35,622 nucleotides of DNA, from the NCBI GenBank assembly GCA_902779315.1, contig CACZBC010000034.1, forward strand, positions 1-35,622. Direction: 5' to 3'. The stretch comes from an uncultured Bacteroidales bacterium. Its GTDB lineage: Bacteria > Bacteroidota > Bacteroidia > Bacteroidales > Bacteroidaceae. Made by a program: the position numbers and the translations under genes. The notes below the pieces were generated by a model. It saw only the letters and a list, made by a program, of their open reading frames with translations. It did no database searches and was not told the origin of the DNA. Each line of letters begins with the position of its first letter. Positions within the stretch are counted from its first letter, which is position 1. This document shows positions 26,241 through 33,615 of this stretch, piece by piece.

Positions 26241-26389
26241 ACTCATCACTCATCATATTCATGTTCTAAAGTCTTGATAACCAAACAAGTAATACCCTGA
26301 TGAGTTCCTGACGACTCATCAGGGCACTCATCATGTTCTATATGGTTGATACTCTTTGTATTAACCCCCAAACCTGACGAGTGACGAGT
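26241..26389. repeat. Heptamer inverted-repeat element B (ACTCATC)
   Basis: A direct doublet ACTCATC-ACTCATC (26241-26254) is followed by an inverted copy CCCTGATGAGT (26295-26305), then direct copies ACTCATCAGGG (26314-26324) and ACTCATCATG (from 26326). An inverted doublet GACGAGT-GACGAGT (26376-26389) closes it. The inner hairpin has an 11-bp perfect stem and an 8-nt loop. Spacer words are shared with element A, for example CAAGTAAT at 26111 and 26286. Both are therefore copies of one element type. Confidence 0.85.
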
Positions 26390-26485
26390 GTTTGCTTTGA
26401 TGTGATTTTGCCTTATTACAAGAGGAAAATCCAATATAATTCGCAAAAACATCAACAGGTACAAAAAAGATTGAAGGAAAAGTAG

Positions 26486-26493
26486 TATCTTTG
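26486..26493 (+). promoter_or_regulatory. -7 box for the TPR/HTH regulator gene
   Basis: TATCTTTG matches TAnnTTTG and lies 20 nt before the first ATG. The nearest TTG (26471-26473) is too close for a -33 element. Confidence 0.5.
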
Positions 26494-26513
26494 CAACACA
26501 GAACATCGATAAC

Positions 26514-28298
26514 ATGATGATGAAGCAGCGTAAAAGCACTTTAATCCTAACTATCTTGGTAGTCTTTTTCTCTGCCGTTGCCATTACGACCGTATGCGAA
26601 GTGAAAAAGGCACATCGGATGAAGGTGGCGTTGGAAACGGCATTAGAGCAGAACCGCAACTTCATCCCCTTCACCTCCGATACTATATATCCGTCCCCTT
26701 CGCACGACCTCAGTCTCATACCCACCAGAGGTGTTTCCCTGCGCGATGTCGTCGCCTACTACAACCATCCCCTCCGCCGCCACATTCATCTTCCCATTTG
26801 GGGGAATCTGAGAGGACTTTCAGCCTATTACGTCCTCGGCTGTGTCTGCCGTGACCTGCACGAAGCGCCCATCGCTCTCCTTACATGGGAGGAAGCCATT
26901 GCCGCTTACTCCTCCCCAAAGGACAGACGGGAAGGGGCTGCCACCCTCTGCCGCATCTATGGGCAGATGGCCGAAGTGTATTATCGGCAGTATATGCCAG
27001 AGAAGCAGCTCGAAGCCCAGCAAAAGTGTAGCGATTATGCCTTGATGGCAGGCGACACCTTGAATTATATAAGATGTATGTTATCCCAAAATGATGCATA
27101 CCTCTCAATGGGCGACACTGCCGCTGTCTTCGAGAACATCAAGCACGTGAGACAACTCTATTTGGAGCGAGGTCTAAAACAGGAGGCTGCACAAGTATAT
27201 CCTTCTGCCATTCAGATTGCCCTTGACCGTGGGGAGTACGTGAAGGCAGATTCCATGATGCGGATATTTGAGAAGGAATCGGGACTATTTGACGAACAGG
27301 GGAATATTGAAGCGACACGAGAAATATACTATTACGATAAAGGCTGCTACTTCGCCGGTATCGGCTTGCTGGATTCGGCTGAAATACAATTCCGACGGCT
27401 TTTAAACCACGAACCTAACATAGTGGATGCCTATCGTGGCCTTGTTTCCCTTTATCTGCGGAAAGAGAACAGGGATTCGCTTCGCAAGTACACGAAACTC
27501 TATGAAGATGCAATAGCCAATTATCTGGAAGAGACACAAACACAAGCCATTGTTCAAGCGGAGGGAATGTATGACTACAGTCGCCAGCAACGCATGGCAG
27601 CAGCACAAAAACGGAAAGCCGACATTCTTGTCCTGACGGGATTGTTATTCGTCTTGTTTTTCATTGCTACGATAGCTTATATCGTCAGAAGATACAAAAA
27701 GGCTAACGAACAGGAGAAAAAGAGACACATGGAAGTGAGAGCCCAATATGGTGACGCCATCCAGAAGCTAGCCCAAGTTAAAAGGGAAATAGGAATTCTT
27801 CAGCGCAATACGTCCGATAAAGAAAATGCGTTGGATTCATTAACACAGGAAAAGAAAGAATTGGCTCAACTGTACGAGAAGGAGATTGAAAGATTAACAT
27901 CCGAACTCGCCTCATACAAGGAAACACAGGACGAAGTCGAGAGGAAGGCTGCTATCATCAGTCATTTTCATACCATTGCAAAACCGCATCTCGAGAACGA
28001 TGAAAAAGGGCTATCGAGAAGGGTCGGAGCAAGGGAAGCGTCAGAAGAAGAATGGAATCAGTTGATAGAGACGGTACGACTCTGCTACCCAAGATTTTAT
28101 GTTCATCTTATGGAGCATTCGCTTTCGGACTTACGACTTCACGTATGCATACTCTCACGTTTGGGCTTCGAGAACAAGGATATTGTCACTTTGGTAAAAT
28201 CAAGCATACAGTCAGTCAGCAATGTCAGAACAACTTTGGCCAAGGTCTTTGGCCTTACAAGCACAAAAGATCTTAATGACTATTTGAAGAATTTTTAG
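26514..28298 (+). CDS. TPR, transmembrane, coiled-coil and helix-turn-helix regulator
   Basis: A 594-aa protein. An N-terminal hydrophobic segment (about residues 9-28) is followed by TPR-like helices (about 60-340). A membrane span (about 368-388), a long coiled coil (about 402-475) and a C-terminal winged or LuxR-like helix-turn-helix region (about 530-594, LGFENKDIVTLVKSSIQSVSNVRTTLAKVFG) complete it. The layout suggests a one-piece membrane sensor with a periplasmic TPR region and a cytoplasmic DNA-binding end, as seen in many Bacteroides and Prevotella regulators. It stands alone just upstream of the secreted-protein cluster; control of that cluster is possible but unproven. Three consecutive ATG codons (26514-26522) leave the exact start open. 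Confidence 0.75.
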   Translation: MMMKQRKSTLILTILVVFFSAVAITTVCEVKKAHRMKVALETALEQNRNFIPFTSDTIYPSPSHDLSLIPTRGVSLRDVVAYYNHPLRRHIHLPIWGNLRGLSAYYVLGCVCRDLHEAPIALLTWEEAIAAYSSPKDRREGAATLCRIYGQMAEVYYRQYMPEKQLEAQQKCSDYALMAGDTLNYIRCMLSQNDAYLSMGDTAAVFENIKHVRQLYLERGLKQEAAQVYPSAIQIALDRGEYVKADSMMRIFEKESGLFDEQGNIEATREIYYYDKGCYFAGIGLLDSAEIQFRRLLNHEPNIVDAYRGLVSLYLRKENRDSLRKYTKLYEDAIANYLEETQTQAIVQAEGMYDYSRQQRMAAAQKRKADILVLTGLLFVLFFIATIAYIVRRYKKANEQEKKRHMEVRAQYGDAIQKLAQVKREIGILQRNTSDKENALDSLTQEKKELAQLYEKEIERLTSELASYKETQDEVERKAAIISHFHTIAKPHLENDEKGLSRRVGAREASEEEWNQLIETVRLCYPRFYVHLMEHSLSDLRLHVCILSRLGFENKDIVTLVKSSIQSVSNVRTTLAKVFGLTSTKDLNDYLKNF

Positions 28299-28472
28299 CC
28301 CTAGCTATTAGAAATCTTGTGTTTCAATCCTGAAGTGTATTTTAGGTGTAACTTTTTGTGTTTATATCTAATAACCTATAATACAGCTTGTTATATCCGG
28401 CCCATTTGGGTAAGATGAATTTTTCGCGTACACTTTCTGTATTTAATAATCACGTAATTCATTTAGTTATAC
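28299..28472. other. Non-coding part of the 28299-28977 gap
   Basis: AT-rich. The only structure seen is a weak pair of complementary 7-mers, TATTAGA (about 28306) and TCTAATA (about 28366), which could form a terminator-like fold after the regulator gene. I see no gene. Confidence 0.4.
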
Positions 28473-28480
28473 TATATTTG
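28473..28480 (+). promoter_or_regulatory. -7 box before a 29-codon ORF
   Basis: TATATTTG matches TAnnTTTG. A short reading frame with a hydrophobic start begins 29 nt downstream. No good -33 element is seen. Confidence 0.4.
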
Positions 28481-28486
28481 CAGCGT

Positions 28487-28594
28487 CTAACAAATAAACG
28501 ACACTGCTATGAAATTAAAACTTTTACTATTGGTTGTAGCTATCCTAACGAGCACACAAACTGCAAACAGACACGCGAGTAATAAATGCTTCAT
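28487..28594 (-). CDS. Small hydrophobic peptide ORF, 35 aa
   Basis: The frame reads MKHLLLACLFAVCVLV and continues to a short polar tail. It is a signal-peptide or single-membrane-helix type peptide. A good promoter (28619-28648) lies just upstream on the same strand, with an operator-like dyad across it. It overlaps, on the opposite strand, another short hydrophobic ORF (28509-28598). I do not recognise a family. It could be a toxin-like small membrane peptide, a decayed gene start, or chance. Confidence 0.35.
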   Translation of the reverse strand: MKHLLLACLFAVCVLVRIATTNSKSFNFIAVSFIC

Positions 28595-28598
28595 ATAA
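28509..28598 (+). CDS. Short signal-peptide-like ORF, 29 aa
   Basis: The frame reads MKLKLLLLVVAILTSTQT and stops soon after. It looks like the start of a secreted protein whose body has been lost, or a tiny leader peptide. It is fully antisense to the 35-aa ORF. A -7 box precedes it. Confidence 0.3.
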   Translation: MKLKLLLLVVAILTSTQTANRHASNKCFI

Positions 28599-28610
28599 TA
28601 TATGACTCTT

Positions 28611-28648
28611 TTTGGCAGCAAAGGTATGTATTTTCTGCCAAACGGCAA
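28611..28648 (-). promoter_or_regulatory. Minus-strand promoter with overlapping operator-like dyad
   Basis: On the minus strand, TTG (28648-28646), a 19-nt spacer, then TACCTTTG (28626-28619). A perfect 8-bp inverted repeat, TTTGGCAG (28611-28618) and CTGCCAAA (28635-28642), encloses the -7 box and the predicted transcription start. This is a classical place for a repressor site. Confidence 0.55.
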
Positions 28649-28710
28649 AATGTAGTGCCTCGATGAAATGGGCGAAAATAAAGTTGTGAAGTTTTTGTGA
28701 AGTTTTTTTC

Positions 28711-28742
28711 TTGGAAAGTGGCACAACAAGTCCATATCTTTG
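28711..28742 (+). promoter_or_regulatory. Promoter-like element without a recognisable gene
   Basis: TTG at 28711-28713, a 21-nt spacer and TATCTTTG at 28735-28742. Only a nine-codon frame follows (from 28776). This may be the promoter of a deleted gene or of a small RNA. Between here and 28917 I see only a weak 6-bp hairpin near 28859-28886. Confidence 0.35.
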
Positions 28743-28917
28743 TGACAAATTCGTGAACAAAACTATTAACTATACATGAAAATGAACATGAATGATGCGT
28801 CTCTATAATGATAATCCATTTCCTGAACAAAGTTAATAAATAAAAGATACGCGCAAATCAGCTCCTTCGTCGTGAGATGCGGGAGCTTTAAGAAAAAAAA
28901 CTAAATACCCACAACAT

Positions 28918-28948
28918 TTGGAATCGATAATTATATTCACTAACTTTG
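28918..28948 (+). promoter_or_regulatory. Promoter of the 224-aa secreted protein gene
   Basis: TTG at 28918-28920, a 20-nt spacer, TAACTTTG at 28941-28948, then CAAACAGAAAAC. The same -7 and early-transcribed sequence recurs upstream of the later genes of this cluster. Confidence 0.75.
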
Positions 28949-28977
28949 CAAACAGAAAACAAATAAAACCAGAAACC

Positions 28978-29652
28978 ATGAAAAGAATAGTATTCCTATT
29001 TATTGCAAGTTTAATGGCGCACTATAGTGCCTTGGCCGAGACAATCCTCCCTTTTGTACAAGATGGGAAGGTCTGGGTTTATGATGTCAGTAATTTTATC
29101 TATGATTGGGAAGAGACATTTAGCTTGGAGGGAGACACTTTGATAGGTACCCGCAATTGCCTGAAACTCTACTACACATGCCAGGTTTATGGCCACAGCA
29201 CCACACCTGTCCTGATGTACGACTTTGCCAGCGAACCAGGAACCATAATCAATGTAGGGCCGTTTGAACTGAAAATCAATGAAAAGAAGCTTGCGAAATA
29301 TCACGGAGAATACTTGAAGGTTATTGATTATAGCAATCTTGAACGTGAAGATTATCCATTCAAAGGGATTGAAGGTCTCGGCTTTCTCGGAGGAGGTTTA
29401 ACATGTATCATAGATGGCTATCTTCCGGGGGCTACTGGCGGAGAAAGACAACTGAAAACGTGTGCTGTGAATGGCGAAATTGTCTTTGAATGGAACGATT
29501 TCTACACATCGTCTCAGATTGTAACAGGCATCTCCATGCCCTCTGTCTCGAACAGGAAGAATACCCTCTTCGACCTCCAAGGCCGCAAAATCGACAAGAT
29601 AACGCAGCCAGGCATCTACATCGGGAACGGACAAAAAATCTTGGCAAAGTAA
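28978..29652 (+). CDS. Secreted protein of unknown function with C-terminal sorting motif
   Basis: A 224-aa protein. The signal peptide covers about residues 1-20 (ending SALAE). The body has LPFVQDGKVWVYD near the start and FKGIEGLGFLGGG in the middle, a pattern I associate with small secreted Bacteroides and Prevotella proteins of unknown role. The end, LFDLQGRKIDK then PGIYIGNGQKILAK, resembles a type IX secretion sorting end and is nearly identical in two other proteins of this cluster. The start at 28978 lies just after the promoter; an upstream in-frame ATG at 28918 overlaps the -33 element. Confidence 0.72.
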   Translation: MKRIVFLFIASLMAHYSALAETILPFVQDGKVWVYDVSNFIYDWEETFSLEGDTLIGTRNCLKLYYTCQVYGHSTTPVLMYDFASEPGTIINVGPFELKINEKKLAKYHGEYLKVIDYSNLEREDYPFKGIEGLGFLGGGLTCIIDGYLPGATGGERQLKTCAVNGEIVFEWNDFYTSSQIVTGISMPSVSNRKNTLFDLQGRKIDKITQPGIYIGNGQKILAK

Positions 29653-29777
29653 AAAAGAACAGAATAATTCACTATCTTTGCAAACAGAAAAAGCTAATAA
29701 AGGAATAGGATATGAAACACTTTGCTTGCATCATAATCCTTTTGCTTGCTTGCCTGCCTCCGATTGTGGCACAGGAA
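29565..29777 (+). repeat. 3'-end/promoter/signal-peptide repeat cassette, copy 1
   Basis: This covers the last ~30 codons of the 224-aa protein gene, the intergenic promoter (TATCTTTG at 29673-29680) and the first ~22 codons of the MG2 gene. It is nearly identical to 35301-35510; its first part also matches 33471-33600. The promoter of the next gene is thus part of the repeated unit. Confidence 0.88.
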
Positions 29778-32399
29778 TCGGCTCTCGAAATGCTTTCACA
29801 GAGGCAAGCAGCCTTTGGTCGGACCATTCCGCAGGAAAAGGTGTATATTCACTTGGATAACACTTGCTATTTCCTTGGTGACATCATCTGGTTCAAGGCA
29901 TATCTCAGACAAACCACCGATGACACGCCTTCCAAGGTGAGTGGCACGTTGTATGTGGAACTGATAAACAACGAAGGCTATCTCGTAGAACGCAAACTCA
30001 TAGAGATGAAGAACGGCGAGGGAGACGGACATTTCGATCTGCCTGCCACAGGCTCGATGTATGCGGGTTTCTACGAGATAAGAGCTTATACCAGATGGCA
30101 ACTGAATTGGGGAGAATACGAACATGATTGGGGGAATATTTTCCCTATTCGTCATTGGAACCCCTACTTTAACAAAGCGATGCGTCATGAAGCCGAACGC
30201 GATTACGAGAAGCTGTATAGCAGAGTTTTTCCTGTCTATAACAAACCTTCGCAACCAGGGGAGTATGACATGAGTATGACCATGCACCCGCATCAGAGGG
30301 TATACAAGGAGAAGGGACATGACATCGAGATGCACTTTTTCCCCGAAGGAGGAAATCTGATAGAAGGTGTTCCGAACAGAGTGGCATTTGAAGTGACGAG
30401 GAATGGAGAATGGATAAGTGGCACACTGAACATCGAAGGCAAGAAAATCCGGACTGTCAATCGGGGAAGAGGAATGTTTGAGATAGTTCCAGACAGTCGG
30501 ACTCAGCGACAGCTGACATTCGTGACCGACAGTGGCGAGGCTGTGAAGTCCAAGCTGCCTCAAACCGACAGGCGGGGTGTGGCATTGCAGGTAACACGTC
30601 TGGGTGATGAAGTAAGAATAAAGACACAAGTCGTGGGCATACCTGTTGACAGCCTTGCCCTGACCATCATGCACGAGGGAAAGACGCAATACTTTTCGCC
30701 CTTGCAGCAAATAAGAGATGTCATACATTGCCAAGACTTGCCTTCAGGAGTAAATCAGGTGACAGTTTTCGACACACAGGGCCGTGTCTTTGCTGACCGT
30801 CTCTTTTTTGTTACAAAAGCAGAGGATTTACGACCGAACATAAGCATAAGCACTCGCGAGCGATACCATTCTGCATTCGAACGTATTGATGTAGATGTAC
30901 GGTCTGTCCATCAAGGCCCAAGCCATTTGTCGGTATCAGTTCGCGATGTGTCGCGAGGTGCCCGCAACTATGACTCAGGCAACATCCTCACCGAAATGCT
31001 GCTTGCCAGCGAGATTCGCGGTTTCGTGCCAGACCCCGGATACTTTTTTAAAGTGGACGACGACGAACATCGTCAGGCCTTGGACCTGTTGATGATGACG
31101 CAGGGATGGCGTCGGTTCAATTGGCGCGACATGGCCGTAAAAGGAGAATGGGGGTTCGTTCATCCGGCAGAGAAAACACCTCTGCTGATGGGTTCTGTGC
31201 ATAAGTATGAGCCGAGAGCAAAATACGATCCACTTGTTGACCTTTCAACTGTAAGTCGTCTGTACAATGGGAAGGATTTCAAGGACATTTCCCTTGACAG
31301 CCTGGAGATATCTTCGAGGCTGAGGAAGCGGATGATGACAGACGGAGAAGCGCTGAAACGTGAAGTACGTGTGCATGGATTGTTCTTCAATAAAAATTTT
31401 GAGGATTATATCATAGGCGATGTTACGACCAAGGATGGAAAGTTTCACATCGTCCTGCCCCGCTTTTATGGCAAGTGTGACTTTTTCCTCTCCGCAAGCG
31501 ATACTACGCGATGGAAAAAGAAAGAAAAGGAACACAAGGTGCCACACCAGTGGATAGTTGACGACGAAGAACAGTATCCCGAGTTTTATGTGCGTCTGTC
31601 GTTTCCATACCCGAATTTCGTCAAGCCCTATACTCACTATCAAATGCAAGAACAGCCTTTGGTGGTAAACGATAGCGGGAAAGTACAGGAGCAGACAGAC
31701 AGCCATCTCATGAGCGAAGTTAGTGTCAAGGCTCGCCGAGCAGGTTTCAGGTCGTATCGATATGCAGTTCCAGTTCTGGGCTTTGACGCCTATGATGCAT
31801 TTAACATGGGAGTTGATGCAGGACTTATTGATGCCTGGTATTCCTCGGCTGACGACATTGCCATGACCTTGCTTAGATGCTATATCAAGGAAATAGAGCG
31901 AGGCAATAGACCAAGTATCCAAGCTGGCTATGGAGATGTGTTGCATGGCATGTTTGAAAATAGCGACACGTATTTTAGGTTAACACCCATGGAATTGCGT
32001 AAATATCAGTACCTGTATAATCTTGACTCTGTCTACCTTTATACAGACTATGAGCCCCGTCTCGAAGGTGATTCGCGATATTGGGGGGAGGAGAATTTAC
32101 GAGTGGCTATATTGTTTAAGTTATTCAAGGACGGCAGTGTCCGTCGCACCTATCGCGACCGTTTCCTTCATCTTCAAGGGTATGCGATACCCGCCGAGTT
32201 CTATAGTCCGGACTATTCAACCCGTCCTTTGCCCGAAACGGTAGACTATCGGCGCACACTGTACTGGAACCCGAACCTGTGTTTGGACTCGAATGGTGAA
32301 GCGCACATTACTTTATATAATAGTTGTCGAAACAGCATCATAGAGGTTGATGCCCAAGGCCAGGCCTCGGACGGTACCCTCCTATGGGGCGAGTGGTAG
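29712..32399 (+). CDS. Secreted MG2-domain (alpha-2-macroglobulin-like) protein
   Basis: An 895-aa protein. The signal peptide is about residues 1-20 (MKHFACII to PPIVAQE). EKVYIHLDNTCYFLGDIIWFKAYL (about 42-65) is the MG2 strand pattern of Bacteroidetes macroglobulin-like surface proteins. Further beta-sandwich domains follow, with DLLMMTQGWRRFNW in the middle and MSEVSVKARR near residue 675, as in proteins with a TonB-plug-like segment. The end, HITLYNSCRNSIIEVDAQG, is a normal family end. The role is unknown; an outer-membrane or surface location is likely. A fragment of the sorting motif lies out of frame directly after its stop codon. Confidence 0.72.
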   Translation: MKHFACIIILLLACLPPIVAQESALEMLSQRQAAFGRTIPQEKVYIHLDNTCYFLGDIIWFKAYLRQTTDDTPSKVSGTLYVELINNEGYLVERKLIEMKNGEGDGHFDLPATGSMYAGFYEIRAYTRWQLNWGEYEHDWGNIFPIRHWNPYFNKAMRHEAERDYEKLYSRVFPVYNKPSQPGEYDMSMTMHPHQRVYKEKGHDIEMHFFPEGGNLIEGVPNRVAFEVTRNGEWISGTLNIEGKKIRTVNRGRGMFEIVPDSRTQRQLTFVTDSGEAVKSKLPQTDRRGVALQVTRLGDEVRIKTQVVGIPVDSLALTIMHEGKTQYFSPLQQIRDVIHCQDLPSGVNQVTVFDTQGRVFADRLFFVTKAEDLRPNISISTRERYHSAFERIDVDVRSVHQGPSHLSVSVRDVSRGARNYDSGNILTEMLLASEIRGFVPDPGYFFKVDDDEHRQALDLLMMTQGWRRFNWRDMAVKGEWGFVHPAEKTPLLMGSVHKYEPRAKYDPLVDLSTVSRLYNGKDFKDISLDSLEISSRLRKRMMTDGEALKREVRVHGLFFNKNFEDYIIGDVTTKDGKFHIVLPRFYGKCDFFLSASDTTRWKKKEKEHKVPHQWIVDDEEQYPEFYVRLSFPYPNFVKPYTHYQMQEQPLVVNDSGKVQEQTDSHLMSEVSVKARRAGFRSYRYAVPVLGFDAYDAFNMGVDAGLIDAWYSSADDIAMTLLRCYIKEIERGNRPSIQAGYGDVLHGMFENSDTYFRLTPMELRKYQYLYNLDSVYLYTDYEPRLEGDSRYWGEENLRVAILFKLFKDGSVRRTYRDRFLHLQGYAIPAEFYSPDYSTRPLPETVDYRRTLYWNPNLCLDSNGEAHITLYNSCRNSIIEVDAQGQASDGTLLWGEW

Positions 32400-32400
32400 A

Positions 32401-32439
32401 ATCCACATCGGGAACGGACAAAAAATCCTGATTAAGTGA
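32401..32439 (+). pseudogene. Out-of-frame remnant of the C-terminal sorting motif
   Basis: Starting one base after the MG2 stop codon, the next frame reads IHIGNGQKILIK then TGA. This is the last part of the sorting motif carried by the neighbouring genes. It is one base out of frame with the MG2 gene, so it is not translated as its tail. A shortened copy of the shared promoter (TATCTTTG at 32459-32466) follows. Confidence 0.75.
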
Positions 32440-32489
32440 AAACAACGGAAATAATTCGTATCTTTGCAAACAGAAAGATAACTAAAGAT

Positions 32490-33555
32490 ATGAAAAGGAC
32501 TCTTTTACTTATTTCGGCAGGTTTGCTGCCACTGATAGCATTAGCCTACGATGCCAAAATTAATGGCATATTTTATAATTTCACCGGCAGCGAAGCAGAA
32601 GTGACGAGCTCTAATGATAACACTGCCAATTACTCGGGCTCTGTGGTTATTCCGGAATCAGTCACATATGGTGGCAAGACCTACAGCGTGACAAGCATTG
32701 GCAACAGTGCTTTCGGGAATTGTAGTGGGCTGACATCCGTACGCATTCCTGAGAGTGTGACTAATATCAACAATGGGGCTTTCCAAGGTTGCAGAGTCCT
32801 GAATTCGGTAATTATTCCAAAGAATGTGACGGTAATCGATCAAAATGTTTTCATGAACTGTTCCAGCCTGAGAACTGTCAGCATTCCCGAGGGTGTGACA
32901 AGTATTGGAATTGCTGCATTCTCTGGCTGCAGCAGCCTTGTCTCCGTCACTATACCAAACGATGTAACAAGCATAGGTAATGGTGCATTTAGTGGTTGTC
33001 GCAGCTTGACCTCCATCACAATTCCTGAAGGCATAACACGCATCGGTTTCGTTACTTTTAAAGGTTGCCGCAGTCTGACTACCATCATCATTCCAAACGG
33101 AGTGACAAGATCCAAACGGAGTGACAAGAATTGAAGGCGAAGCTTTCATGGATTGCAGTGGTCTGGTTTCCGTCACGATTCCAAATAGTGTGACCAACAT
33201 TGATAATGGTGCTTTCGAGGGTTGTAGTAGCCTAACAGATGTTTATTGTTATGCTGCAGAACCTCCTGGCGTACGTTCTATGTTTGAAGATGAGGCCTGG
33301 GATGGATATCCGTTTGGCCAATACTATATAAAGGAACAAACTACGCTCCATGTTCCGGCAAGCTCCTTGGAGAAGTACAAAACCGCTATACGTTGGAGCG
33401 ATTTCTGGAAAATCGTTCCAATAACAGGTACATCTGTCAAGGACATTCCATTTAGCGACAAATCAAATTACTTCGACCTGCAAGGCCGCAAAATCGACAA
33501 GATAACGCAGCCAGGCATTTACATCGGGAACGGACAAAAAATCTTGGCAAAGTAA
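32490..33555 (+). pseudogene. BspA-like LRR secreted protein, frameshifted by a 19-bp duplication
   Basis: The first part (32490-33134) has a signal peptide (MKRTLLLISAGLLPLIALA) and six to seven LRR_5 repeats of 23 residues (pattern LTSVxIPxxVTSIGxxAFxGC). After a tandem 19-bp duplication it runs out of frame and stops at 33134. The rest continues in the +1 frame (about 33121-33555): another LRR, a DVYCYAAEPPG segment, a short C-domain and the sorting end GRKIDKITQPGIYIGNG. Without the duplication the gene would encode about 349 aa. BspA-like proteins bind host or bacterial surface partners. It may be a true pseudogene, a phase-variable gene, or an assembly error. Confidence 0.8.
33092..33129 (+). 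repeat. 19-bp perfect tandem duplication causing a frameshift
   Basis: TCCAAACGGAGTGACAAGA occurs twice in direct succession (33092-33110 and 33111-33129). Because 19 is not a multiple of 3, it shifts the frame by one. Removing one copy restores IPNGVTRIEGEAF, a normal LRR sequence. Confidence 0.92.
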
Positions 33556-33600
33556 AAAGAACAGAATAATTCACTATCTTTGCAAACAGAAAACAAATAA
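33471..33600 (+). repeat. 3'-end/promoter repeat cassette, copy 2
   Basis: It covers the sorting-motif codons, the stop codon, and the intergenic promoter (TATCTTTG at 33575-33582) with CAAACAGAAAACAAATAA. It matches copy 1 to just past the -7 box. It then matches the leader of the 224-aa gene (28949 onward) better than copy 1, which suggests mosaic recombination. Confidence 0.82.
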
Positions 33601-33615
33601 TAAATCAATCCGGTC

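Noticed and set aside
33121-33555. Second half of the LRR pseudogene as an independent gene
   Set aside because: It has no signal peptide or promoter and begins in the middle of an LRR exactly at the 19-bp duplication.
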